Numbered from the stretch's first letter, positions 38,471 to 47,829 are shown. The stretch: DNA of 64,000 bases from Methylomonas koyamae (GCF_019669905.1 NZ_AP019777.1:4464001-4528000); one strand, 5' to 3'. Numbers and translations are program-made. The notes: generated by a model from the letters alone, not told the origin.

Positions 38471-39832
38471 TCAACCGTTGATCAAATAATGCGTCACGAT
38501 ACTGGCCGCATAACCGGCGGCGATCACCGGAGTCCATTTCAAGTGGCTGAAGAATGTGTATTTGTGATTAGATTGCCCCATCAACGCCACACCCGCAGCC
38601 GAACCGACCGAGAACAGGGATCCGCCAACGCCGGCGGTCAACGTGACCAGCAACCATTGGTAAAGATCCATATCCAGATTCATGTTCAATACAGCAAACA
38701 TTACAGGGATGTTATCGACTACCGCAGAAATGATACCGACCAGAATATTGGCTGTGGTTTGGCCCAGACCGTCATACATTGCGGCAGACAGCAATTCCAG
38801 ATACCCGATGTAGCCCAAGCCACCGACCGCGAAAACCACGCCAAAGAAGAACAACAGCGTATCCCACTCGGCTTCTTTTACCCGGTCGAATACATCGAGA
38901 CGCACCTCATCCGCTGCGGAGAAGCGAACCTTAACGTAATAAATGAATAGCATCAGGATGGACAAACCAGCCATCATGCCCATGAACGGCGGCAAATGCA
39001 GGAACTGTTTAAAGCTGACCGCCAAACCGATGGTGATGCCGAACAAGCCGCACACCACCCAGCCGCCCGGCTTCAATTCCACTGCAGCTTCGTTGGTAGC
39101 CTCGGGCTGACCGCTTGGAATCGCTTGGGACATGAAAAACGCCGGCACGACAAAGTTCACTACCGACGGAATAAACAACTTGAAGAAATCAAAGAATTCC
39201 GCGTAACCAGCTTGCCACACCATCAAAGTGGTGATGTCGCCGAACGGACAAAACGCACCGCCGGCATTCGCCGCAATAACCAAATTAACAAAACCGATAG
39301 AGACGAATTTTTCGTTATCCGCACCTACCGCCATTACCACGGCGCCGACCAATAAAGCAGAGGTCAGGTTGTCGGCTACCGACGACAGGAAGAAGGTAAT
39401 GATGCCGGTAATCCAAAACAGCTGTTTATAACCAAACTGTTTTCTAATCAGCCACGAACGCAGGGCTTCGAATACATTGCGCTCGGCCATAGTGTTGATA
39501 TAGGTCATCGCCACCAGCAAGAACAACATCAACTCGGCATATTCTTTCAAGTCGTGTTCGAAAGCCTTATGCAGCTCTTCCCCGGATACACCAGCCTCCT
39601 GCGCCAGGATTGCCACATGCCCCCAAATCACGGCCGCCGCAAAAATAACCGGCTTGGATTTACGCAAATGCGTAAATTCTTCGGCCATCACGAAACCATA
39701 AGCCACCAAAAAGATCAGAACGGTGTAAATGCCCCGCTCGGTTCCGGTTAAACCGAGGTTATGAAACTCTTCGGCCATGGCCACTTGCGGCAAAAACAAC
39801 AGCCCGGCCAAAATCAACAATAAGCGCAACAA
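38471..39832 (-). CDS. nhaD: NhaD-type sodium/proton antiporter
   Basis: Inner-membrane Na+(Li+)/H+ antiporter of the NhaD family, 453 residues with 11-13 hydrophobic segments. It begins with a signal-like hydrophobic stretch (LLLILAGLLFLPQVAMA) then EEFHNLGLTGT; the core has FFLSSVADNLTSALL and NAGGAFCPFGDITTLMVWQ, which carry the charged and polar residues of this ion transporter superfamily. The start is TTG with GGGGGAT 5 bases upstream. Family members support growth in salt or at high pH. It is upstream of ampG and divergent from the sulfite reductase gene. Confidence 0.93.
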   Translation of the reverse strand: MLRLLLILAGLLFLPQVAMAEEFHNLGLTGTERGIYTVLIFLVAYGFVMAEEFTHLRKSKPVIFAAAVIWGHVAILAQEAGVSGEELHKAFEHDLKEYAELMLFLLVAMTYINTMAERNVFEALRSWLIRKQFGYKQLFWITGIITFFLSSVADNLTSALLVGAVVMAVGADNEKFVSIGFVNLVIAANAGGAFCPFGDITTLMVWQAGYAEFFDFFKLFIPSVVNFVVPAFFMSQAIPSGQPEATNEAAVELKPGGWVVCGLFGITIGLAVSFKQFLHLPPFMGMMAGLSILMLFIYYVKVRFSAADEVRLDVFDRVKEAEWDTLLFFFGVVFAVGGLGYIGYLELLSAAMYDGLGQTTANILVGIISAVVDNIPVMFAVLNMNLDMDLYQWLLVTLTAGVGGSLFSVGSAAGVALMGQSNHKYTFFSHLKWTPVIAAGYAASIVTHYLING

Positions 39833-39989
39833 GGTATCCCCCTTTATCCTCTATGTTTTAGTCGTTATTAAAAGCAAAAAAACTAACCGGGCATGTTATC
39901 ACCATACAATATTCTTTGTCATTTAATCCCGGCCGTTATATTATTCAGATACCTAGCAAAATAGTCAGTAAACCACGCATCATCGCTAA

Positions 39990-41642
39990 ATGTATCAATA
40001 TAACGAGCAAGATCAAACACTTATTGAAGAACGCGCCAATGAGTTTCGCGGCCAAACCCAGCGTTTTTTGAACGGAGACCTGGGAGCCGACCAATTCAGA
40101 GCGCTACGTCTAATGAATGGGCTGTACCTGCAGACGCACGCGCCAATGCTGAGGGTCGCAGTCCCGTACGGCCTGCTTTCCTCTAAACAATTACGCAAGC
40201 TGGCTTCGGTGGCCCGCGATTACGACCGCGGATATTGCCATTTCACGACCCGGCAGAACGTCCAATACAACTGGCCGGCCCTGGAACGGGTCCCGGACCT
40301 GCTGGCGGAATTGGCGACAGTACAGATGCACGCCATTCAAACCAGCGGCAACTGCTTAAGAAACACAACATCCGACCACTTGGCCGGCATTTGCAAGGAC
40401 GAAATCGAAGACCCGCGGCCTTACTGCGAAATTATCAGGCAGTGGACAACGCTGCATCCAGAATTCGCCTTCCTGCCACGTAAGTTCAAGATTGCCGTTA
40501 GCGGCGCCACCCATGACCGGGCCGCAGTGCAACTGCACGACATTGGCGTTTATTTGGTGAAAAACGCGGCTGGCGAAACCGGTTTTCAAATTTTGGTCGG
40601 CGGCGGCCTGGGCCGTACCCCAATCATTGGCCAAACCATCCGCCCCTATCTGGAAAAGCAGCATTTGTTGTCCTATCTGGAAGCCATCGTGCGGATATAC
40701 AATCTATTCGGCCGCCGCGACAACAAATACAAAGCCAGGATCAAGATACTGGTCAAAGAAACCGGCCTGGAGAAATTCAAGACCATGGTCGAGCAGGAGT
40801 GGGAACGCATTCGCGACAGCATGCCGCTCAGCGAGCAACGCATCGCCGAAATGAAGGCGCATTTCGCGCCGCCAGCTTACGAGGCCACCGCAAACGACGC
40901 CCCCGACTTCGCCAAACAGCTTGCCGATAACGCCGACTTTGCCAAATGGGTTAAATACAACACGGTCGAGCACAAAATCAGCGGTTACCAAGGCGTCTAC
41001 ATCTCTTTGAAAGCGCCCGACTCGCCGCCAGGCGACATTACCGCCGAACAACTTGAAGCCGTCGCCGACCTAGCCGACCGACACAGCTTCGGCGAAGTCA
41101 GAAGCAGCCACCGCCAAAACCTGGTATTGGCCGACGTCAAACAAACCGACTTGTTTGCGGTTTGGCAAAAGCTCGACGCAAACAAATTGGCCACGCCCAA
41201 CATCGGCACGGTCACCGACATCATTTGCTGCCCCGGCTTGGATTTTTGCTCGCTAGCCAACGCCAGCTCCATCAGTGTCGCTAGAGAATTGAACTCCCGA
41301 TTGGACGATATGGATTACATCCACGACATCGGCGACATCAAAATCAACATGTCCGGGTGCATGAACGGTTGCGCGCACCAAAGCGTCGGCCATATCGGCA
41401 TCCTTGGCGTCGACAAGCACGGCGAAGAGTGGTACCAGATTACACTGGGCGGATCATCCGAAAACGAAGCCGCCATCGGCGAACGCCTGGGGCCGGCCGT
41501 TGCCAAGGACCAAATCGCGACGGTAGTAACCGATATACTCGACGTTTACGTTCAGCAACGCTTGGAAGACGAAGCATTCCTACAAACCGTAAAACGTGTC
41601 GGCCTGGAGCCGTTTAGGGAAAGAGTTTATGCAAATCATTAA
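39990..41642 (+). CDS. cysI: Siroheme sulfite/nitrite reductase (CysI-type)
   Basis: Assimilatory siroheme/4Fe-4S reductase, 550 residues, most like the CysI form of Pseudomonas that pairs with a DUF934 protein. The N-terminal ferredoxin-like half has APMLRVAVPYGLLSSKQLR and FTTRQNVQYNW. Cluster-binding cysteines are present as CPGLDFC (CX5C) and CMNGC (CX3C) in the C-terminal half. It should reduce sulfite to sulfide in cysteine synthesis; nitrite reduction cannot be excluded by sequence alone. The next gene overlaps it by 14 bp, and the pair ends at a strong bidirectional terminator. Confidence 0.93.
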   Translation: MYQYNEQDQTLIEERANEFRGQTQRFLNGDLGADQFRALRLMNGLYLQTHAPMLRVAVPYGLLSSKQLRKLASVARDYDRGYCHFTTRQNVQYNWPALERVPDLLAELATVQMHAIQTSGNCLRNTTSDHLAGICKDEIEDPRPYCEIIRQWTTLHPEFAFLPRKFKIAVSGATHDRAAVQLHDIGVYLVKNAAGETGFQILVGGGLGRTPIIGQTIRPYLEKQHLLSYLEAIVRIYNLFGRRDNKYKARIKILVKETGLEKFKTMVEQEWERIRDSMPLSEQRIAEMKAHFAPPAYEATANDAPDFAKQLADNADFAKWVKYNTVEHKISGYQGVYISLKAPDSPPGDITAEQLEAVADLADRHSFGEVRSSHRQNLVLADVKQTDLFAVWQKLDANKLATPNIGTVTDIICCPGLDFCSLANASSISVARELNSRLDDMDYIHDIGDIKINMSGCMNGCAHQSVGHIGILGVDKHGEEWYQITLGGSSENEAAIGERLGPAVAKDQIATVVTDILDVYVQQRLEDEAFLQTVKRVGLEPFRERVYANH

Positions 41643-42081
41643 AGACCAACAGCTAATCGAGAATACCTGGTCCTTTATCGAGGACGACGCCCCTTTACCC
41701 GAAGGCGATATCACGGTCAGCTTGCCGCGCTGGCTCAGCGAAAAAGAACAATTGCGTCAGCGTAGCGGCAGAACCGGCATTCGCTTGGTGCCTGGAGATC
41801 AAACCGAATCTCTGTGCGCCGACTTTGACAAAATCGATCTGATCGAACTGGACTTCCCGATCTTCGGTGACGGCCGTCTGTTTTCGGTAGCCCGCTTACT
41901 GCGTAGCCGGGACGCTTATCGGGGCGAAATACGCGCTGTAGGACAATACCTTCCCGATCAGGTGTTTTATTTATCCAGAGTCGGCATCAACGCTTTCGAC
42001 TTGAGCAGTCAGAACGACGCAGACCTGGTTTTGGCCGCCATGAGCCAGTTTTCCGTGCGCTACCAAGCATCGACCAACTAA
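41629..42081 (+). CDS. DUF934 protein, sulfite reductase partner
   Basis: Cytoplasmic protein of 150 residues. DUF934 genes follow cysI in many proteobacteria and are thought to act with sulfite reductase, but the biochemical role is not settled. The start giving MQIIKDQQLIENTW is chosen because AGGGA lies about 8 bases upstream; longer readings begin further inside cysI. Family marks are WSFIEDD near the start, a central DLIELDFPIFGDGRLFSVARLLR, and GINAFDLSSQNDADLVLAAMSQF near the end, here split into short recognisable pieces. Confidence 0.88.
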   Translation: MQIIKDQQLIENTWSFIEDDAPLPEGDITVSLPRWLSEKEQLRQRSGRTGIRLVPGDQTESLCADFDKIDLIELDFPIFGDGRLFSVARLLRSRDAYRGEIRAVGQYLPDQVFYLSRVGINAFDLSSQNDADLVLAAMSQFSVRYQASTN

Positions 42082-42126
42082 GCCGGGGTAGAGAGGGCAA
42101 GACTACACCTCTCACCCCCTGAAAAC

Positions 42127-42162
42127 AAAAACCCCGGCTTGGCGTCAGCCAACCGGGGTTTT
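42127..42162. terminator. Bidirectional intrinsic terminator (DUF934 gene / ctpA)
   Basis: AAAACCCCGG (42127-42136) pairs with CCGGGGTTTT (42153-42162), with an inner TTGGC/GCCAA stem and GTCA loop. T-runs follow on both strands, so it can end both converging transcripts. Confidence 0.92.
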
Positions 42163-42224
42163 ATTTTGCCAGGAGCCCGCCGGAACCAGGCTGAATTCCG
42201 GCGGCAAACACTTGGACGAAACGA

Positions 42225-43589
42225 CTAACGCCGCATGATGCTGATCCCTTTCAATAAATTCAGCGCCTCATGCAAAGGATAGTCTCGCATATCGGCATCG
42301 GACACCTCGGCCGCATCGCCATCCTTCTCCGGCGCATCCTTAACGTCATCACCATCCTCTTCTTCGGACTTTTTCTCCGGCTTGGCATTGCCGTTGGTCA
42401 GGTGATGAGTCAAATCCGCTTCTTTGACGGTATCCAGCTTAGCCTTATCCATCGCAGCCAACTTCACTCTGGCCAACGTCACATCGGGCTCGATGCCTTC
42501 GGCCTGAATCGAACGTCCGGACGGCGTAAAGTAGCGCGCCGTCGTCAGCTTGACCGCCGCACCGTTACTGGTCGGCAAAATGGTTTGCACCGAGCCTTTG
42601 CCGAACGACTTTTCGCCCATGATGATGGCGCGTTTGTGGTCTTGCAACGCACCGGCGACGATTTCCGATGCAGAAGCCGAACCGCCATTGATCAGCACCA
42701 CGATCGGCGCACCGTTGATCACGTCGTCCGGAGTGGCGTTAAAGCGCATTTCCGAATTTTTAATCCGGCCTTCGGTGTAGACGATCAAACCAGACTCGAT
42801 AAAAGCATCGCTGACATCAACCGCCGCGTTCAACACGCCGCCCGGATTGTTGCGCAAATCCAGCACAATACCCTTTAACGGGCCTTCGTTTTCTTTTTTT
42901 AGCTCGTCGATTGCGTCCAACAAACTCTGACCGGTGCCGGATTGGAAACTACTGATACGCAGATAACCGTAGTTTTTTTCCAGCAGCCTATTCTTCACGC
43001 TCTTAACTTTAATGATATCGCGGGTCAATGCAAACTTCAGCGGCGCCTCTTCCCCCTCGCGAATCACGGTCAACACGATCTCGCTGCCGGGCTCGCCGCG
43101 CATGATTTTCACCGCATCGGCCAGCGTCATGCCTTTTACCGGCTTGTCGTCGAGACGAACGATCAAGTCGCCGGCTTTGATACCGGCCCGTTGCGCCGGC
43201 GTATCGTCAATCGGCGAAACCACTTTGACGAAGCCGTTTTCCATGCCAACTTCTATACCCAGACCGCCGAATTGGCCGGTAGTGCCTTCTTGCAGCTCTT
43301 TGTATTCTTCGCTGGCAAGATAAGCCGAATGCGGATCCAAACCGGACAGCATGCCGCGGATGGCGTCTTCCAAAAGTTTTTTGTCGGAAACGGGTTCGAC
43401 ATAGTCCTGTTTGATACGGCCGAAGATTTCGGTAAACGTGCGCAATTCGTCGAACGGCAATGCCTGTAGCTCATCGCTTTTAGCCGCAGCCGGCGCCGCT
43501 TTCTCGGCAAAGACGCTACTGCACAAACTCAGCGCGACACCCAAAATAAATCCGACCAACAAGACCAATATGTTTCTGTTTTTTAACAT
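42225..43589 (-). CDS. ctpA: CtpA, S41-family C-terminal processing peptidase
   Basis: Periplasmic protease, 454 residues, with a signal sequence (about 1-28). A PDZ domain lies at about 105-180, and the S41 catalytic domain shows Ser306 in NGGSASASE with Lys331 and Gln335 in EKSFGKGSVQT, spaced as in characterised CtpA. The C terminus is rich in E, K and D (GNAKPEKKSEEEDGDDVKD region). Such enzymes degrade or mature envelope proteins, including peptidoglycan hydrolases. It follows the EnvC-like gene by 38 bp, a widely conserved pair. Confidence 0.95.
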   Translation of the reverse strand: MLKNRNILVLLVGFILGVALSLCSSVFAEKAAPAAAKSDELQALPFDELRTFTEIFGRIKQDYVEPVSDKKLLEDAIRGMLSGLDPHSAYLASEEYKELQEGTTGQFGGLGIEVGMENGFVKVVSPIDDTPAQRAGIKAGDLIVRLDDKPVKGMTLADAVKIMRGEPGSEIVLTVIREGEEAPLKFALTRDIIKVKSVKNRLLEKNYGYLRISSFQSGTGQSLLDAIDELKKENEGPLKGIVLDLRNNPGGVLNAAVDVSDAFIESGLIVYTEGRIKNSEMRFNATPDDVINGAPIVVLINGGSASASEIVAGALQDHKRAIIMGEKSFGKGSVQTILPTSNGAAVKLTTARYFTPSGRSIQAEGIEPDVTLARVKLAAMDKAKLDTVKEADLTHHLTNGNAKPEKKSEEEDGDDVKDAPEKDGDAAEVSDADMRDYPLHEALNLLKGISIMRR

Positions 43590-43627
43590 CTGAATTAAAA
43601 CTCCAACAACCTGTTTCCTAAAAATGA

Positions 43628-44869
43628 TTAACCTTTGGTCGGTTTACGGCACCATTGCTCCGGGTCGACGGGCCGCCCGTTCTTGCGGATGCCGAAATAC
43701 AAGGCCGCGTCGGCTCGGCCGCCACTCCGCCCCACCGAGGCCAATACCTCCCCGGCTCTAACATGGTCGCCCACGTTTTTATGCAGACTTTGGTTGAATG
43801 CATACAAACTCATATAACCCTTGCCGTGGTCGACAATAATCATCAACCCGTATCCGCGCAACCAATCGGCATAGACGACCTTACCGCCGGTCACCGCACG
43901 AATATCTGCCCCTTCCCTGGCGCTGATAACGACGCCGTCCCAGGTCGTTTCGTAGCGACGACTGCCAAACCGGGCCGTCAGGGCGCCCTGCACCGGCCAA
44001 GGCAATTGGCCGCGCAACTCCGAAAACGGCTGGCTTGCGAGCTCGCTAACCGGTCTAGCTGGCATTTGCTTGGGAAGTTCCCGCTGCTGAACCGAGGCAG
44101 GTTCGGGTTTTCGCGGTTCGGGCGCAGGCAAAGATTCGTCGGCGGCATTATCATCAGTTTTCTGCAAAGACGCCACCAAGGACTGCAATTTTTTCTCGTC
44201 CGCTACAAGGCGTTCCAACTCGCCGGCCTTGGCCGCATAGTCCCGTTCGATCCGAGCCAACAACGTTTCGCGCTGGTTCTTCAGCGCTTGCATGGCATCG
44301 GATTCTTGCTGTTTTTTTTCCAACGAGGCCTGAAGGAGCTGGGCTTCGGTATCCTTTTGCGCCTCCAACTGCCGCAACTCTCGAAAAGATTCGGCAACCG
44401 CGTTAAGTTTTTCGACCCGCGCCTTGCTGATGTAATCGTAGTAAACCAACATGCGGCTGGACACGGCCGGATCGCGTTGGTTCAGAATCACCTTCAAACC
44501 TTCCTTATCGCCGCCCATGGCATAAATTGCCTTGATCAATCCTTCGAGCTCCTGCTGCTGTTCATGCATGCTGCGTTGCGTGGCAGCGCTTTTGCCCCGC
44601 AAATCCTGCAGAGACTGCTCCTGCTGCCTGATCTCGGCTTTCAACGAACGCAGACTATTAGCCAGCTCACCGTATTGCAGCTCTAATTTTTGCAACTGGT
44701 CCAATGCCCGATTTTTTTCAGCTTGCAAATCGCGGACTTCACCGCCGACGCGGTCGATTTTCGACTGGACATCGGCCAAGGTTTTTTCTCCGGACGGATC
44801 GGCCGATAGCGGCAAACTGACTGCAACCCCGAAAACAGCCCCAAGCATGTAGCGAGTCAACGCTGCCAA
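43628..44869 (-). CDS. envC: EnvC-like murein hydrolase activator (coiled coil + M23)
   Basis: Periplasmic activator of cell-separation amidases. A signal peptide is followed by a long coiled coil (about 35-280) and a C-terminal LytM/M23 domain (about 320-410, GALTARFGSRR to LYFGIRKNGRPVDPEQW). In true M23 peptidases zinc is held by HxxxD and HxH; here the corresponding positions are not histidine-rich, fitting a degenerate activator. The start is uncertain: no ATG gives a good signal peptide, so the TTG at 44869 (AALTRYMLGAVFGVAVSL) is proposed; 45004, 44860 and 44848 are alternatives. Upstream of ctpA. Confidence 0.87.
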   Translation of the reverse strand: MAALTRYMLGAVFGVAVSLPLSADPSGEKTLADVQSKIDRVGGEVRDLQAEKNRALDQLQKLELQYGELANSLRSLKAEIRQQEQSLQDLRGKSAATQRSMHEQQQELEGLIKAIYAMGGDKEGLKVILNQRDPAVSSRMLVYYDYISKARVEKLNAVAESFRELRQLEAQKDTEAQLLQASLEKKQQESDAMQALKNQRETLLARIERDYAAKAGELERLVADEKKLQSLVASLQKTDDNAADESLPAPEPRKPEPASVQQRELPKQMPARPVSELASQPFSELRGQLPWPVQGALTARFGSRRYETTWDGVVISAREGADIRAVTGGKVVYADWLRGYGLMIIVDHGKGYMSLYAFNQSLHKNVGDHVRAGEVLASVGRSGGRADAALYFGIRKNGRPVDPEQWCRKPTKG

Positions 44870-45254
44870 CCTAATCGACGCGAATTCGACAAGCCATAAA
44901 TCGCCGAGGCGGCACCGGGATTCGTTTTTTTTGCAATTTGCAAACTGGTTAGGAAGCGGCGGCAGGCAGCTTGACCGTTCTAGCATAAGATTAAGAATCT
45001 CCAAGCTTTAACAATATGAATCGGGCCACGGTTAGACAGACTTTGGCGGTTTATTGCGCCGGCTCAATTTCCAGGTATTGAACAATAAAGCCTACTCTGT
45101 TAGATTTGCTCGCCTCTTTTTGCTGATTAGGTTCGCAGCCTGACCGCTCCAAACTCAAGCAAGGCATTATACCAGCACCGCCAGCCGCCATAATCCGAAA
45201 AAAAATGCCGCGGCCCGCTTAGCGGCCACCTTTGCCACGCTCTATCGTAATTAA

Positions 45255-45566
45255 ATGGAAGACCAAGACGATAATATTCAATATGACGACAGCGATATCA
45301 GCCGCGCGGCCCGCTGCCTGAAAGCCATGTCCCATCCTTTGCGCCTGAAAATTCTTTGCGTATTGGGCAGCAACTCGATCAGCGTACAAGACATTGTGGA
45401 ACAGGTCGGAACCAGCCAGAGCAATATCTCGCAACATTTGGCGATATTGCGGGATAAAGGCATTCTCGACTATAAAAAGGAAGCCAACCGAGTTTATTAC
45501 TTCATCGACGACGAACGCGTCATTCATCTGATTCAAATGATGCGCAGCATATTTTGCGGCGTTTAA
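45255..45566 (+). CDS. ArsR/SmtB-family regulator, SqrR/BigR-like
   Basis: Winged-helix DNA-binding repressor of 103 residues. The HTH is at about 40-75 (SVQDIVEQVGTSQSNISQHL). The metal box ELCVCDL of arsenic and zinc sensors is missing. Instead Cys35 (RLKILCVLG) and Cys101 (SIFCGV) are 66 residues apart, the same spacing as the dithiol pair of SqrR (C41/C107) and BigR (C42/C108), which form a polysulfide link on exposure to persulfide. With a rhodanese gene 18 bp downstream, a reactive-sulfur sensor is a reasonable inference. The gene is divergent from envC; an imperfect palindrome lies at 45212-45227, upstream. Confidence 0.85.
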   Translation: MEDQDDNIQYDDSDISRAARCLKAMSHPLRLKILCVLGSNSISVQDIVEQVGTSQSNISQHLAILRDKGILDYKKEANRVYYFIDDERVIHLIQMMRSIFCGV

Positions 45567-45584
45567 ACAGCGAAAACCACCAAC

Positions 45585-46034
45585 ATGAATGCACCCATAG
45601 AACAATATATCGAATTTGCCACCAACCATTATTTGCTGGTATTTGCACTGGTCTGCGTAATTTTCCTGCTCATTCAGGACTTGATTGCCAATTCTTTCAA
45701 TAAGTACGAAAACATCTCGCCGCTGATCGCCGTCACCAAAATGAATAGCGACGACGTTGTGGTCCTGGACGTCCGGGAACAGCACGAATTCACCAAAAGC
45801 CATATCGAGAATGCGCTGAACATCCCGCTCGGCAAAGTCGAAGAACAGCTGACCGCACTGGAAAAACACAAAAAACACCCACTGATCGTTACCTGCCAAA
45901 CCGGAGCCCGTTCGACCGCCGCTTGCAAAACCCTGACCAAAGCCGGCTTCGAACAGGTCTACAACATGATTGGCGGCATGCAGTCATGGGAAGATAACAA
46001 ACTGCCGATCAAGCTCGGCAAAACCAAAGATTAA
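45585..46034 (+). CDS. yibN: YibN-like membrane-anchored rhodanese
   Basis: Rhodanese-domain protein of 149 residues with one N-terminal membrane helix (about 15-33, YLLVFALVCVIFLLIQ). The single rhodanese domain (about 45-140) has VVVLDVREQHEFTKSHI and the active-site loop CQTGARS with the catalytic persulfide-forming cysteine. The domain should face the cytoplasm and transfer sulfane sulfur. YibN precedes secB and gpsA in many gammaproteobacteria, as here. Its cotranscription with the SqrR-like regulator suggests a sulfur-transfer role, but YibN has also been tied to protein export and lipid supply in E. coli. Confidence 0.93.
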   Translation: MNAPIEQYIEFATNHYLLVFALVCVIFLLIQDLIANSFNKYENISPLIAVTKMNSDDVVVLDVREQHEFTKSHIENALNIPLGKVEEQLTALEKHKKHPLIVTCQTGARSTAACKTLTKAGFEQVYNMIGGMQSWEDNKLPIKLGKTKD

Positions 46035-46058
46035 CCAACCAACCCGCAAATCAAGACC

Positions 46059-46535
46059 ATGGCCGAAAATAACGCATCCAGCGAAAAACAATTCATCATT
46101 CAAAAGATCTACACCAAAGACATTTCTTTTGAAACCCCAAACTCACCAAAAATATTCACCCAAAAATGGGAACCGGCGCTGGACCTCAACCTCGGTACTA
46201 ACGTATTACCTATCGAAAACTCAATGTTCGAAGTCTCGCTGACATTGACCGTAACCGTCAAAGTCGGCGAAAGCACAGCCTACCTGGTTGAAGTCAACCA
46301 GTCCGGCGTGTTTCTGATCGCCGGCTTTACCGAGCAGGAAATGGGGCCCATGCTGGGTAGCTTTTGCCCGAACATCCTGTTTCCCTACGCTCGCGAAGTG
46401 ATTTCCGACTTGGTCAGCAAAGGCGGATTCCCGCAATTGATCCTGGCTCCGGTCAATTTCGACGCTCTGTACATGCAACATCTGCAGCAGACACAACAAT
46501 CTCCGCAAAACAGCGAAACAAAAACCCTGAACTAA
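46059..46535 (+). CDS. secB: SecB, protein export chaperone
   Basis: Tetrameric cytosolic chaperone that keeps preproteins unfolded and hands them to SecA. 158 residues with the standard blocks: FIIQKIYTKDISFETPNSP at the N terminus, VTVTVKVGESTAYLVEVNQ in the sheet, and the SecA-binding FPYAREVISDLVSKGGFPQL near residue 110, followed by LAPVNFDALY. It follows yibN by 24 bp and precedes gpsA by 7 bp. Ordinary in every respect. Confidence 0.97.
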   Translation: MAENNASSEKQFIIQKIYTKDISFETPNSPKIFTQKWEPALDLNLGTNVLPIENSMFEVSLTLTVTVKVGESTAYLVEVNQSGVFLIAGFTEQEMGPMLGSFCPNILFPYAREVISDLVSKGGFPQLILAPVNFDALYMQHLQQTQQSPQNSETKTLN

Positions 46536-46542
46536 GAGCAGG

Positions 46543-47544
46543 ATGCCGCCATCAATCAGCATCCTGGGCGCCGGATCATGGGGAACCGCCTTGGCGATCC
46601 AAGCGGCCAGAAATGGCTGCGCCACATCGCTATGGGGACATAATCCGCAACACATCGCAGCGTTGCAGCGAGCCCGCGAAAACCACCGTTACCTGCCCGG
46701 CGCCCAATTCCCGGTGACTCTCGAGCTTACCGGCGACATCGGCAAGGCGGTAGCGTTTAGCCCGCTGCTGTTGATTTCGGTTCCGAGTCACGCCTTCCGC
46801 GATACTTTGGCAACCATAAAACCCTTGCTAGCGGAAAAACCGATGATCGCCTGGGCGACCAAAGGTTTCGACGGCCGCGATGGCGCCCTGTTAAGCCGGG
46901 TCGTTGCCGAAATTCTGGGTGAGGATATCGAGACCGCCGCACTATCCGGGCCGACTTTCGCCGGCGAAGTAGCCGCCGATCTGCCCACCGCAGTGACTGT
47001 GGCCTCGGCATCCGATGCCTTTTCCTCCCGCCTCAGTGCGATACTGCACAACCAGCGCTTCCGGGTCTACACCAGCCGCGACATCATCGGCGTCCAGGTC
47101 GGCGGCGCCTGCAAAAACGTTTTGGCTATCGCAGCCGGAATCGCCGACGGCCTGGGCTTCGGCGCCAACACGCGCGCAGCACTGATCACTCGAGGCCTGA
47201 CCGAAATCATGCGCCTCGGCATCCGCCTTGGTGGCCAAGCCGACACCTTTATGGGCCTGGCCGGCCTAGGCGACTTGATCCTGACCTGCACCGACGACCA
47301 ATCCCGCAACCGCCGCTTCGGACTGGCGCTGGGACGCGGACTCGGCCAGCCCCAGGCGCTAGCGCAAATCAACCAGGAAGTGGAAGGCATCTCCGCCGCC
47401 CGCGAAACCTTCGGGCTATCGCAAAAATACGGAGTCGAAATGCCTATCACCGAGCAGGTCTATAACGTGCTCTTCGAGAATCTCCCACCCAAACAAGCCG
47501 TACAGAATCTGCTGAACCGGGACCAAAAGCCCGAACAAGCCTGA
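46543..47544 (+). CDS. gpsA: GpsA, NAD(P)H-dependent glycerol-3-phosphate dehydrogenase
   Basis: Reduces dihydroxyacetone phosphate to sn-glycerol-3-phosphate for phospholipid synthesis. 333 residues. N-terminal Rossmann motif SILGAGSWGTALA (5-17), then GPTFAGEVA and the catalytic-lysine region QVGGACKNVLAIAAGIADGL. The C-terminal helical domain includes GLGDLILTCTDDQSRNRRFG. Last gene of the arsR-yibN-secB-gpsA group; a weak hairpin with a T-run lies about 90-110 bp downstream. Confidence 0.97.
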   Translation: MPPSISILGAGSWGTALAIQAARNGCATSLWGHNPQHIAALQRARENHRYLPGAQFPVTLELTGDIGKAVAFSPLLLISVPSHAFRDTLATIKPLLAEKPMIAWATKGFDGRDGALLSRVVAEILGEDIETAALSGPTFAGEVAADLPTAVTVASASDAFSSRLSAILHNQRFRVYTSRDIIGVQVGGACKNVLAIAAGIADGLGFGANTRAALITRGLTEIMRLGIRLGGQADTFMGLAGLGDLILTCTDDQSRNRRFGLALGRGLGQPQALAQINQEVEGISAARETFGLSQKYGVEMPITEQVYNVLFENLPPKQAVQNLLNRDQKPEQA

Positions 47545-47818
47545 TTCATCTCTCCCTGCTGGCAACATTCGCCCGGATAATCTCGCCCATCCAAGCGCAA
47601 TTTCTTCCGATAACCCCGACTCCCGGCAAGCCTCGAAATCCGGCTTTTCGGCAAAATCACCTTATAAAATTGAGTATTAGCACGTATTAATTGCGATTTA
47701 CATCAAAAATCGGCATTAACGTTTTGATACCAATCGATTTTACCCCATTCCCCACCAGCCGCCCGCACCGCCCCCCCCAACACAGCGTAAGTCATTGTAG
47801 AAAAAGAAAGAATTTAAT
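47545..47818. other. Intergenic region between gpsA and the mra promoter
   Basis: No gene seen. A weak terminator-like element (AAGCC ... GGCTTTTC) lies at about 47628-47648. The rest is AT-rich with a short run of C (about 47771-47779) and no recognised motif; the mraZ promoter and operator begin at 47830. Confidence 0.5.
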
Positions 47819-47829
47819 TTGACTGCCTC

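Noticed and set aside
45212..45227. Palindrome-like GGCC ... GGCC as the ArsR-type operator
   Set aside because: It is imperfect and GC-rich, unlike the AT-rich operators of SqrR/BigR-type repressors, so I only mention it with the gene and do not call it an operator.
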